64,000 nucleotides of DNA from Cotesia glomerata (lineage: Eukaryota > Arthropoda > Insecta > Hymenoptera > Braconidae). The stretch spans positions 18,007,904 through 18,071,903 of the forward strand of contig NC_058163.1 of NCBI RefSeq assembly GCF_020080835.1, written 5' to 3'. Below are positions 54,336-64,000 of the stretch, one piece after another; position 1 is the first letter of the stretch, and each line of letters starts with the position of its first letter. The notes beneath the pieces were generated by a model. That model was not told the DNA's origin. It searched no databases and was given only the letters and a program-made list of their open reading frames with translations. The position numbers were made by a program, and so were the translations under genes.

Positions 54336-56403
54336 AGCCTGAAGAAAATCTAAGAACTTGTGTTGAACTTCCTAATAATATTGGACTTATTGGAGAAAAA
54401 CTGAAGACGTCACAAGTTGAGGAAGCTATGAAAAACTACTTACAAAACCAGAACATTGAAATTCATATTTTTTCTAAGTGCATTTATTAACAAAAAATTT
54501 TCCATTCCACTTCATATGCTCGTGCAAATAAGACAAACGATACATTTGTTTTTTTGCAATCAAGACAAATTATTAATATCTATCATTTCATTCAAGTTGG
54601 TCAAAATTGTTATATTTATGGCCGAAATCATAAATATGGTCCAAGTTCATTTTCAATCATTGTAAATTTAGATCACATATTTGAACTTAATAATGATAAT
54701 ACAGTAGAAATTTTTATAAGTGACATTAATAGTATTCAGGAAAAAATTATATACGTGTACGATGATGATAAGTTTTACGCTTGTTTTTTTCCAAATCTTG
54801 TGGAAATTCAATGATTGAAAGAACATTGTTCCTTTGTGTTAACAAAACTTTGTACTGAACTTAATTTTTAATGATAATTATATTAATATTCTGAAAAGCT
54901 TCAAAACTTTTCTTTGCTTCATTTTTATTATTTTTAAGCTAATATATTTAGAACGTATAATAACGGTGTATTAATTAATTTAAAAAAAACTTAATAATGA
55001 TTAGCAATATTAATTTATATTAAAGTATGTGTTACAATTAAAATGTTAAATATTTTTTCGTTAAAACTTCTTCTTGATCATTGGTTTATTAGGCACGCTT
55101 TGAAATGGAAGGCAGGACCAGTCAAAGTACCACAAATGACAAAACTGAAGAGTTAAATGATACTTCAAAAGATGATCCACTCATGCACTGCCTCAGTGAT
55201 CCGACACCGGAAGTATTAATAAGCGCTGGGAATAATGCAAGTATGATTAACTGTCATAAATCCACACTTTCTCAATTGAATATTGCCTCTCACGGATCTT
55301 TAAATGTTAGTAATGATAATTCTACAGTTTTTGACTCTCTAACGGCTCCAAAAAAGTCGTCAAGCAACGTAAGCACACATTTTGTAAGATAAATTATTAT
55401 TCATTTTTTATAGTTTAATTTATAATTATTTTTTTTATTACAGCGTAAACGAAAAAACAGTGATTCTAAAGAGAACAAAAAAAAAGACAAAAAAGCTAAA
55501 ATTGTAAAAAAGAAGAAGAAGAAAAACAATGACGATGAATCAATAGACAATGAAGAAAGATTTACAGAAATCGCAGGTATTTCAAAAGAAAGGGAAAGAA
55601 TGAAAAAAGGTTCTGATTTTTCATCTGATCCAATTACAAAAAGACTAACAGATATAAAAAATATAATGAATAAAAGTTTTGCTGACATTAAAAAAACATT
55701 AGCTCAGATAGAGAGTAAATACAGTTCTGAACTTAAGGAATTAAGAGGCTTGGTTCAAATTTTGATAGATAATTGGAATGAATTTAAAAGTATGCCATCT
55801 ACTTCATCGTCTCGAGTTTTAGAAGAAAAGACTGGTTTTCCCGAATCTGGGTTTGTTCGACGAAGCGATAATTCTATACATCTAGGAGAAGGTATTTACA
55901 TCTCTAAGAAAATGTATGATTCAATTGCGTCCGATGCTACTTCCAATGCTGTTTTTGTGAAAAAAATTACAATGACCTAGTATACTCCTGAAGAAATAAT
56001 AACTTATAGTGTTAAAGGTGAAAAATCTAATAAAATTAAAATGACGTCCCGCAAACCTGGACTTGATCCAACGATCAGATTAGCCGTGAAAGGTATGAAA
56101 TTATTAATGGAATTCATATTTTTTATATTCTATTATTGAATTTAATTACAAATTTATAATTAAATATTTAATTTTAGGAATTTTCCGATATTATTTAAGT
56201 GCCAGTTATTGGTAACTGGGAGTTGCGGTCCCGCCAACTGGTGGCTATATCTTGAACTAGCGAAAACGGGTCAGTTGATTAATGACATATGTAAATTGTA
56301 TGTAAACAAATCCGTTTTTAAAGTCTTATTAATTATTAACTTAATGAAAGAACATTGAGTTAAGTTAAAAATAAAATTTAAGTTAAAAATAAATTTAAAA
56401 AAA

Positions 56404-58170
56404 ATGTTCTTATCAATGTGTGAAGTGTTAGATCATTTGGACTCTACAACGAAAAGCCGAAACTTTATTGAAGGCGAGCAAGTCGTTAATTCTAATCATT
56501 TAATCTACACGGGAATTTTGAATGAAAATAATGAGCAATACGAATTATTATCTTATTGTATTCAATCATCTAATACCCGAGGAGATCCTCACGAAATAAC
56601 TATACAGTTATCAATAAAACTGGTAAGGTTATTTCCTCAGTATGCAGCTGTACAGCTGGGTTAAGTGAAAGATGTAAACATAGTGCTGGTGTTTTGATAT
56701 TTTGTTCACGGTAGGTTTTAATTATTGAAAATATTTCTTTATGTTTAATTTTTACTGCTAAGCTCAATAAATTATATTTTCTTTATTTTAGTAACGATTT
56801 GACTGGCTTCAAAATCGTTTCATCAACAGATAGAAAATGTCTTTGGAGTGCACCTCGCAACGCTTGTTTGGAACAATATCATCCGAAGCCTTTGAGTGAA
56901 CACAGCTGTTTTGATATAAAAAAAAATCATGAGGAACTAAGTGATGATGTCAAGAAGTCGATCAGAGAAAAACTTTTTTCGAAGAATTTGAAATCAGCTT
57001 TATCAGTGCATGCGTACAAGCGTGAATGATTTATTTATGATTGATTCTTTTTTTTTAATGAAAATTTTGTTGAAGTAAATTTTCATATAAACAGTTTTCC
57101 AATTCACTGTTTATATGAAAAATTTTTGTTTTTAATTTAATTAATTCTGTACATATTCACCAATTAATTTCAATTTTATTTCTATTTTTATGGAATAATT
57201 TAATCAATTTTAATCATGATTTATACGTAACATTTACTTCATCAAAATTTCCGATTCTTTAATCATGTTGTTATGTTTACTTTCTATTCTACACAATATT
57301 TTGAATGTATTTTTCATAGAACTGGAAGACATGCTCCACTACAATCTCCTGTTGAAACTGTCTCTCCTGAGAACTTACGACATCCAAAGTTTGATTTCAC
57401 ACTCATCCTCGTCATCAATCCTACATAATCTTTCTGAACAACCCTTTCGACCATTAAGAGAATGTTGCGAGAAACTTTTTGAGCAATTAATCGGGAATCC
57501 TTGCAATATTTGTTTAGAAACTCAAAAATTTTACAGTAACTGGCAAAAAGAACGTAAATTTCGAATAACTGGCTCTCGGTGTTACGAGCTATACACTTAT
57601 CGTAAAAATTCAAAACCTAATTGGGAAAATAAGTCTATAAAATATTTCCATCCTACGAACTTTACTACTACAGCAATAAAACATGATCTAAAATTTGAAC
57701 CAGTTGCTCGAAAAACCTATCAAGAATTAAATCCATCTACGGATGTAATTCAATGCGGACTAATAGTTTCCAAAGACAATCCTTGGTTAGGTTATTCTCC
57801 TGACGGTATTATTTTTGATAATGATACACCAGCTAAATTGATAGAGATTAAATGTCCATATGATGGTAGATCTTTGCCTATAAATAAAGTTATTCCTAAA
57901 CTCAATTACATCCAAACAAGTCCTCAAAATAAAAATAATTTAGTTTTAAAAAAAAATCATAAATATTATGGCCAAATTCAGTTCGGAATGGGTGTTATAA
58001 ATGTTAAAAAGACTGACTTCATCATATTTTCTTCGTATGACGAAAGCATAAAAGTTATAACTGTTGATTTTGATGAACAATTTGTTAATGATTTATTTAG
58101 ATCTTTGAAATTAATATATTTTAATGAAATGTTACATTATGCATGCACAGATGAACATGAACAGAATTAA
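56404..58170 (+). pseudogene. SWIM zinc finger / YqaJ-type nuclease of ISL2EU
   Basis: Starts at ATG 56404. A SWIM motif (CSCTAGLSERCKH) lies at about 56655-56690, but in a frame one base off from the ATG, so a small indel near 56615-56630 separates them. An intron (about 56711-56791) follows, then coding to 57027 and again from about 57310 to 58170. The last part contains a lambda-exonuclease/YqaJ-like core: FRITGSRCYELYTY, WLGYSPDGIIFDN and LIEIKCPYDG, the expected D...E-x-K residues. The nuclease is the accessory protein of ISL2EU elements; its role in transposition is not well known. The region between 57027 and 57310 cannot be joined cleanly, so this copy may be damaged. Confidence 0.7.
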
Positions 58171-58330
58171 AAATTGATTATTTGTGAATAACTATTCTTT
58201 GAAAATATGTTTACATTTAAATAAATATCTACAACATATTGAATTGTATTTTGATTTATTTATTAACACTCTAAATTACGTAGTTTTAATTAAATATTAC
58301 ATGTTATCATTTAAATTTTTGATGAAAATA

Positions 58331-59985
58331 TTAATTTTCTGATAAAAATTTATCATCCTTTAAAATTGGAGAGCTTAAATTGACAACTGCGCCAATAATT
58401 GTTAAAATTTCTTTACCCTTTTTTACTAAGCCAATTGGCATTCGCGAGCCCAAAACTTTAAAGACTTTAAGTCGTTGATTAGAACGTTCCACGTGCACAC
58501 GAGCTCTCGCTATTTTGGCATTTAATCGTGATTCTTCTCTAGAAAATTGGAGCTGCTCTTTTTTGAATGGAGGCCTTATGAGCTGAATATCTTTTTCCAT
58601 ACATAATTTATCAATTCGAAAGCCTTTATCAACCATCACTGCTTCACCTTTTTCTAAATGATCTAAAATTTTGGATTGCTCAAATATTGCATCATCTGAA
58701 ACTCTTCCCCCATACATTGGACTAATAAATGATAATATTCCTCCAGGAGTTACTCCAGTCATAAATTTTATAGTGTAGGTGCTTTTGTATCGAGAATAAG
58801 TTGATTGCTGACAGCATAACGATTTTGGTCTTTGAATAAATATTTCAGTACAGTCTAGAACAATTCTCACATTTCTAAAATCATCGAAGCATGCCGGAAG
58901 GTTTCTAGAAATTTCGTCTTTATCTGGAAAAGGAATGCCTTCTCTTAAACAGACATAGAGCATATCGATTGTTTTGAGAATTACTTTTCGACAATGTGAT
59001 ACTGAAGAACATTTAAACAAAACAGTTAAAATTGCATATGATAGATTATGCTTCAACTTTATAAATGTCATAATAATTTTACTTCGGAGCTGCATCATTT
59101 CAAGTCTGTATTTTGGAAAACCATCCTTAACAACGTCGGTAATAACATTTAAAACATCAAAATTAATAATCCCAGTTAGTGTATTAAGCTCCATTTCAGT
59201 CTTTATAATATCACAAAAATTTGTAATTAAATCACCACTTTTGACCTGAACACCAATATCAACTAAACGTTTTGTAGCCGAAATTTCGTTACTTTCTTTT
59301 AACAGGGATGTAGCTTCAACTGAATTTATAAAGCTGTTTGCATCTTGATCATCTGGTTCATCTGTCATATTATTAGTATGTAAGTCCTCTGATACATCTA
59401 GGTTTTGATGATTAGATAGATCTGTTGGAAATAATTCATTCCTACGTTTATCTCTCCGTAATTTTCTTGCCTCTCTGTCATTGTTTTTATTGTTGATTAA
59501 TCGTCGTGTTTTGTCTGTGCAGGGTAAATTATACAAAGGAACTGCATTTTGTTTTAACCGTCTTTTACCTTTGGAACCTAGATCTAAAAAACAAAGTTAT
59601 AATTTTAGTTTATTTTTCTAATATAAAATAATTAAGAAAGTTTTAAAAAACAACTATAATTACCTGGTAAAAAATAATCTGATTTTTTAAAATGTAAAGA
59701 ACAAACTTGCATGTGATCTGTAACAGTTTTTCCAATTTTCAAAATGATTTGCCACATTTTTCTGCATTCAACTTTTTCTTCTTCACCAAAAGCATTAGTA
59801 ATTTTCACGAAATTATTTTTTTTTGGAAAAAAATGAAATCGAACATCTGGATCCCTATAAGCTTTACTCTTACACCCATAAACACAACAATAAGCTTTTC
59901 TTTTATTTTCTCTCGGGGAAAAACGTACACCCGAATTATCAACAGTATCTTCCATTTTAATTTTACTTTGATTTTCGACCAACAA
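58331..59985 (-). CDS. ISL2EU transposase, THAP + DDE
   Basis: Two exons on the minus strand: 59985 to about 59661, and about 59585 to 58331, joined at a GTAATT donor and a TTTTTTAG acceptor. Exon 1 encodes a THAP zinc finger (CCVYGCKSKAYRDPDVRFHFFP ... CSLHF). Exon 2 starts with the end of that domain (NAVPLYNLP), a charged linker, a helical region and then a DDE_Tnp_4-like catalytic core: LDCTEIFIQRPK, MYGGRVSDDAIFE and VHVERSNQRLK. Both aspartates and the glutamate are in place. About 530 residues, no stop. It would cut and paste this element and related non-autonomous copies. Confidence 0.82.
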
Positions 59986-60539
59986 TTTGAAAAAATTAAA
60001 AAAATTGCTAATTAGAGTTCACTATACCATCAAAATTAACAATACACTTATGACAGCTGACCCGCTTTCACTAGTTTAAATTATGAACACCACGCGGCAG
60101 CACTTGTACTTACCATTTACCAATACAGATGAAGCTTATATTAACGCAGAAGTTGATAAATGCGATGACCATATCCGCAGAAAAATATCTGATTTGAGAA
60201 AAAAGCGAGACTAGCAAAGCTACCCAAAAACAAAAAATCCTCGTCTTCTAGTGATGACTCATCTGGCTCCAGTAGTAGCGATTCAGATGACGCGGAACCA
60301 AAGAAAAAATTTCGTAACAGTAACGTTTCGTCTGGTTCAGATGATTCAGAGAAGGCTGAACCAAAGGAAAAGTAACGTAAAGTCTCGTAAAAGTAACGCA
60401 TCGTCTAGTTCAAATGATTCAGATATCTCTTCTGATCATTCACGTAAAACTACCTCACAATTAGGTGATAAAGTCAATTCCAAAGAATACGAGCCTTTTG
60501 GATATGAATAATACATTTGATTTATGATTTCTCTTATAT

Positions 60540-61502
60540 AATATCGTTCTTAATAATGTTTTATGTTTCTTTAATATTCCTTATATATTTTTTTTCATTT
60601 ACTAATATTGAAATTAGTTCTGTCAGAATCAAAAAATTAAAATTATTCTGTTGCATTAACACCTTATCATACTATTTAAGCACATTTTAAGCTTCAAATT
60701 TTTATTTATTATTCCAAATTACTTATTTATATAAATAAATAATAAATAATTTGATATTGACTCACTTAAAATTAAAAATTGAAAAATTTTGCTGTTGTCA
60801 ATATTTTTCCATACTGTTTAAAAACATTTTGATTTCAATTTTTTATTTTCAGTTTTAAATTATTTATTTATATATATAAAAAATTTAAAATTCGTTCTGT
60901 CAAAATTAAAAATTAAGTTTTTCTATGGCATTAATATTTTACTGTACTGTTTAAAATTACTTTTTTTATTGATTGTTCTAACTTATTTAAATTAATAAAT
61001 AATGAATAATATGTGTTGAGTATATATATTTGTTCAACTTTTATTAATCTTCAGAACCAGTTATTAACGTTTTTTTTTTTTTTTTATATTTTATTACAGG
61101 GTATTTTTTCATCACTACCTTTTTTTGAACATAGTTCATCTGAATTAAAAATTAAAAAGCTCATCAATACAACATTATTTCGAAATCTCTCCGATTGCTT
61201 CTTTACGAGTTTTTATTCCACTCATTAAATCTCATGAATATTTCTAATCTAAACATGAGCTCATTGATTGTCATAACTTTTACATTACATCCATTATAAC
61301 TCATAAGATTCTAGATTTATACTTAAAATATGGTAAGATTATATGAGATTCTGAAGCTACTCATAAGATCTCTTAGATTCTAATGAATAATGACCGTTAT
61401 GAGTTTTTATGAGTAATTTCGTGGTCAAATACACATAAAATCTTATAGAATATTTTTGTATTATTTTTTTTATGAGATTGTATGAGTTTTTTCCAGCAGG
61501 GT
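60540..61502. repeat. AT-rich terminal region with TTATGAGAT-like subterminal motifs
   Basis: From about 61220 to 61502 there are many TATGAGAT/ATCTCATA-like motifs (for example AACTCATAAGATTCTAG, TTATGAGTTTTTATGAG) ending in TTTTTTCCAGCAGGG. Similar motifs (ATGAGATTCTATCG, TATGAGATCCTATGG) occur near 47165-47650. These may be the right and left subterminal regions of the CACTA-like element that once carried the Tnp2 and BEN genes. No left terminus was found. Confidence 0.45.
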
Positions 61503-61575
61503 TACGTATGGAATTAGCTGGAAGTTGCAGAAATGGCCTTTAGGGTCAACCGTTTTCCTAATTTTTTTGATTTGC
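61503..61575 (-). repeat. Fragment of the 9609-10694 repeat family (left edge)
   Basis: Complement reads AACGGTTGACCC...GGCCATTTCTGCAACTTCCAGCTAATTCCATAC, closely matching 9575-9630. Confidence 0.7.
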
Positions 61576-61857
61576 ACAGATTGCAAATGAGCATTGAAAG
61601 TTTTAGTTAAAGTCATTGCAAGTCTCATAAGTGAAATTGAAATCTATCTACCTTCAAGTGCGACGAATTTTTCTGTTACTTAAAATTTTCTTAGTTACAT
61701 CCATTTTTTATAGAAAACAAATTTAATATGTTTTTTACGAATTCTATTTAAATAAGTAGACAAATTTATTTTTCACATATCAAGTGTTTAGAAAATTTAT
61801 TCATTTTAATCTGTTACATTTCCGCGATCCCGCAATAAGAACAATTTATCGGTTATA

Positions 61858-61906
61858 TGATCAGTAGGGCCAGGACTTTCGCAGCAGTTCCTGGCCCTAG
61901 TGATCA
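61858..61906. repeat. Short perfect hairpin
   Basis: Arms TGATCAGTAGGGCCAGGA and TCCTGGCCCTAGTGATCA pair with one mismatch around a 13-base loop. It may be a tiny foldback element or a transcribed hairpin. Confidence 0.65.
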
Positions 61907-62159
61907 GCAAAAATAACATGTATGTTAAATTCTTAGTCCGTTGACTGAATAACTACATATAATGTTAAGTTTTGGAAACCTTACAATGACATTTTCCCCG
62001 CTGCCAAAGAGACGGTTGTTGTAAGGAAATTTTTAGTAAATTTTATTGAAATTTAATAGACATGTCTTAAATTTCATGTTTCAAAAAGTTCTAATTTATA
62101 AACAACAACATTTTTTCTATTCTACTCATCTCTCTGACACAGCCTGCATATGAAATTTA

Positions 62160-62535
62160 TGCATATGAAACTATTGTTTGGAAATAAGAATTGTTCGTTG
62201 TTAACGCCCCCACAATTCCTATTAAGGTTGGAATTTAATTAATAAAATCCATTCCTAACTGAACTTGACACGAAGATTTCTACCAAATTTGAAGTCTGTA
62301 AGAACTATAGTTAGGAAATTTGAAATTTTAATTGTTAATATCTACCCCTGCAATCCTTATTTAGGTCGGGTTGTCGTAAAATCCTCATTTAGATTACTTC
62401 TACATCACACAAAGAAGACTCCGACCGAATTTTGGAGTCTGTAGGAGCTATAGCTCAGAAATTTACAATTTTCATCGTTAACATGCGCACCGACCCCCGC
62501 TATCTATATTGGGAGTAGATTGTCATAAAATCCGC
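62160..62535. repeat. Diverged ~150-bp tandem units
   Basis: Two to three units, each with a GTTAACGCCCCC/GTTAATATCTACCCC-like start, an AAAATCC...TTAGAT-like middle and a GAAGTCTGTAAGAACTATAG / GGAGTCTGTAGGAGCTATAG-like end. No coding content. Confidence 0.6.
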
Positions 62536-62537
62536 TC

Positions 62538-63384
62538 TTAGATCATTTCTTCATCATTTTCGCTCTATAAAAAACAAATAGAAAAATTTTAAGAATTTAA
62601 TTCATTCATAATATTATACAGCATTAGATTTTGATTTTAATGTAATCAAGTTTAGTTAACCAAAATGTTCTTACCGAATTGTTATGTTGGTTAGTCTCAA
62701 TTGGATTCTGTTGTATTGTTTGATCATCATTACATAAATCTATTGAAAGTTCCTATAGTTTGAATTATGGAAAATTAAATACATAACAAAAATTATGAAT
62801 TTATACTTGATTAGAAAGCTTTAAATTAACTAGGATTAATTAATAAAAATATTATTAACAGCTTAAGTTTCTGTCTCAATTATTTTTTCCATAAAATCCA
62901 CTAGTTAACAATTTTACTAATTTTTATTGAAACTTTGTCATATTCTTACCGAATTGATGATTTGGTTAACTTGCAAAGACTCTTGTCGTAATAAGGGATT
63001 ATTTGAACTATTTAATGAAGATTCCTGTAATAACAAATATTAATTAAAAAATTGGAACTCATGTATTGCAAAAAAGTTACAATTTTATTTTTATTCAGTC
63101 AATTTTCGTCTTATAAATTAAGAAATAATGCAATTATCTAACTAAATCAACGTATGTCGCAGTGATGTACATATACATATAAAATAATTACAATTAAATC
63201 GTTCAGTTGACTTAATAATAATAGAAAAGATGATTTACAAAGTTACGATAATAAAATAATTTATAGTTACCAGCAATTGTTTCTGTTTATCACTCCTTTT
63301 TTTCATGTCATACTTCGTCGATAAGGGTATTGATGCGCCGGAATCTTTTTCCAGATATAATTTATATTTATTTGGTCTATTCAT
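62538..63384 (-). CDS. Small four-exon gene, unknown function
   Basis: A spliced gene model on the minus strand with exons 63384-63271, 63024-62950, 62752-62675 and 62564-62538. All introns are GT-AG with T-rich acceptors; all exons are in phase 0 and multiples of three, together 97 codons plus stop. Exon 1 begins MNRPNKYKLYLEKDSGASIP and is basic. Exons 2 and 3 are alike (start with a glutamate and serine, end N-S before the same GTAAGAA donor), so they look duplicated. The tail is acidic (ENDEEMI). Asparagine and glutamine are abundant. No family is recognised. It diverges from the exon at 63839 with a shared 455-bp spacer. Confidence 0.5.
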
Positions 63385-63838
63385 TTTATTGCTTCAAATT
63401 TTTAATAAATCATTTATTATTAAATATTTGAATAAAACGAATTTTCATTTATGGACGAGCTTATATTTGAATTGTCAATAAAGATCTCAGATGTACATAT
63501 ACCAATCTATCATATTTGTATATACATATATACTCTACATGTGCATATAGTTACTGCTCCTGCATACTATAATGATAAAAAATGTTAGCCAATCACATTA
63601 CTACTATAGAAAGAAAGAGTCGCAAACTTGTTATAAGGATTTATAAGATTGGTGGAATGTTTCATTAGAAGAGCCTAAAATCATATATTTATAAATCAGC
63701 CTTAAGGTTTACACTACAACGGTTGGCTTTTCTGAGAAAAACATTTTCACATGACTATATCACGAATGTCTTTAAAATTTTAGACACTTCATCTCCATTA
63801 TTAAAGTAAAATATTAAAGTGAATCTTGAGATATAAAA

Positions 63839-64000
63839 ATGAGTAAAGTTACTCACGCGTACGTTTGTTATCTCGATGATAATGAGAAATTAATAGTCAA
63901 AGTATCAGATATTAAAGCCTTCAAACCTGAAATGTTGAGGACTTCGACAATACTAAAAATACCAGGTTTTATGGTATGACAAAGCTACGAAAAAATCAAA
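63839..64000 (+). CDS. Possible first exon of a BEN-family protein (runs off the window)
   Basis: ATG at 63839 opens 46 codons (MSKVTHAYVCYLDDNEKLIV...) to a stop at 63977. The start, with a V-x-Y-L-D-D segment followed by KVSDIKAFKP, resembles the N-terminal segment of BEN-containing proteins found in insect transposons; this is recollection rather than a search. A second frame is open past 63957 (WYDKATKKS), so either a donor near 63957 or a one-base slip is needed. The rest lies outside the window. Confidence 0.4.

Larger units (their letters stand above)
50040..54812 (+). pseudogene. Tnp2/DUF4218-type transposase gene remnant (CACTA-like)
   Basis: A degraded gene for a CACTA/En-Spm-type transposase. 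After an acceptor at 50039 the first coding stretch (FDVNPFENSNL...) runs to 50294. Coding resumes at 51186 beyond the 5S-containing insertion. 51614-52018 and 52061-52627 hold Tnp2-like sequence (DADVIFDVHGSLLYKQLM; FAFCVDSVARPV; WGYPIDYMHGCLLGVVRQLW); 52688-52967 corresponds to DUF4218 (FNIHSLLHLGESVRRSGPLW). After a solo LTR (53055-54335) the C-terminal part continues to 54812. Several stops and frame slips are present, so it is dead. A weak exon-like stretch at 49144-49238 may be an earlier exon. Confidence 0.75.
56210..60122. mobile_element. ISL2EU-type DNA transposon, apparently complete
   Basis: Imperfect inverted ends of ~85 bp: TGGTAACTGG versus TGGTAAATGG at the tips, and AACTAG(C/T)GAAA(A/G)CGGGTCAG inside. 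The target duplication AT lies at 56208-56209 and 60123-60124. Removing it with one AT gives a continuous BEN-domain reading frame. Inside are two convergent genes: a SWIM/YqaJ nuclease gene (+) and a THAP+DDE transposase gene (-). This pairing and the AT duplication are characteristic of ISL2EU (IS4EU) elements. Confidence 0.85.
55105..60450 (+). pseudogene. BEN-domain gene remnant, interrupted by ISL2EU
   Basis: Exon trace 55105-55382 (from an internal exon whose acceptor is at 55094) ends at donor GTAAGA; the next exon (55442-56092) has a lysine-rich stretch, a coiled region (residues ELKELRGLVQILIDNW) and then the BEN domain start (IHLGEGIYISKKMYDSIA). An in-frame TAG at 55978 interrupts the domain, then a donor at 56093. 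The following exon (56178) is cut at 56208 by ISL2EU and continues from 60125 (TDEAYINAEVDKCDDHIRRK). A further frame slip precedes a serine/aspartate-rich tail near 60240-60375. BEN domains bind DNA or chromatin and occur in transposon and viral proteins. Closeness to the Tnp2-type gene suggests both once belonged to one element. Confidence 0.7.

Noticed and set aside
55105..64000. Polydnavirus (bracovirus) origin for the BEN-domain sequences
   Set aside because: BEN domains do occur in bracoviruses, but here the context is transposase genes; no circle-excision motif or viral gene family was recognised.

Overview
This is a stretch of AT-rich arthropod DNA, almost certainly from an insect, made up almost entirely of mobile elements nested in one another. 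The evidence is the set of element types: an R1-clade LINE of Waldo type, an R4-clade LINE of Dong type, an env-bearing Ty3/Gypsy element (errantivirus-like), hAT, CACTA-like and ISL2EU DNA transposons, and several miniature elements. AT-rich spliced introns are also present. No host housekeeping gene, rRNA operon or CRISPR array was seen. Species cannot be fixed from the sequence; a hymenopteran is plausible, but this is only inference.

Region by region. 1-6611: three head-to-tail Waldo-like LINE copies, the middle one full length with two intact ORFs, all ending in A-run/(CA)n. 7240-13540: a broken THAP-domain gene interrupted at 7777-11528 by a DNA element with CCCAG termini. 14111-31267: a hAT-like foldback element with perfect 8-bp target duplication, its right arm split by a 14.9-kb env-carrying LTR retrotransposon (16362-31220) with near-identical LTRs, a primer-binding site matching a leucine tRNA, gag, a frame-broken pol and an open env. 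31270-36050: a duplicated repeat, a Tourist-like MITE with its empty site visible nearby, and a non-coding block. 36077-42325: two Dong-like LINE copies lying in TAA microsatellites, the second with an intact 1109-codon ORF. 42385-46238: another CCCAG element holding a CCCGGG element, which in turn holds a mariner-type MITE. 47000-49000: short hairpin-forming repeats. 50040-54812: remains of a Tnp2/DUF4218 (CACTA-like) transposase gene, interrupted by a 5S-rRNA-containing miniature element and by a solo LTR. 55105-60450: a BEN-domain gene remnant interrupted by an apparently whole ISL2EU element (56210-60122) with a THAP+DDE transposase and a SWIM/YqaJ nuclease gene. 62538-64000: a small spliced gene divergent from an exon that may begin another BEN-family gene.

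Most unusual points: (1) the pol of the LTR element seems to carry two retropepsin domains in tandem, an RNase H lacking two acidic residues, an AT-hook-bearing acidic linker and a macro-like (ADP-ribose-binding) domain ahead of integrase; (2) several non-autonomous DNA elements with CCC termini carry RNA polymerase III gene-like modules (5S rRNA or tRNA); (3) several insertions can be dated relative to each other because target duplications and reading frames show the empty sites.
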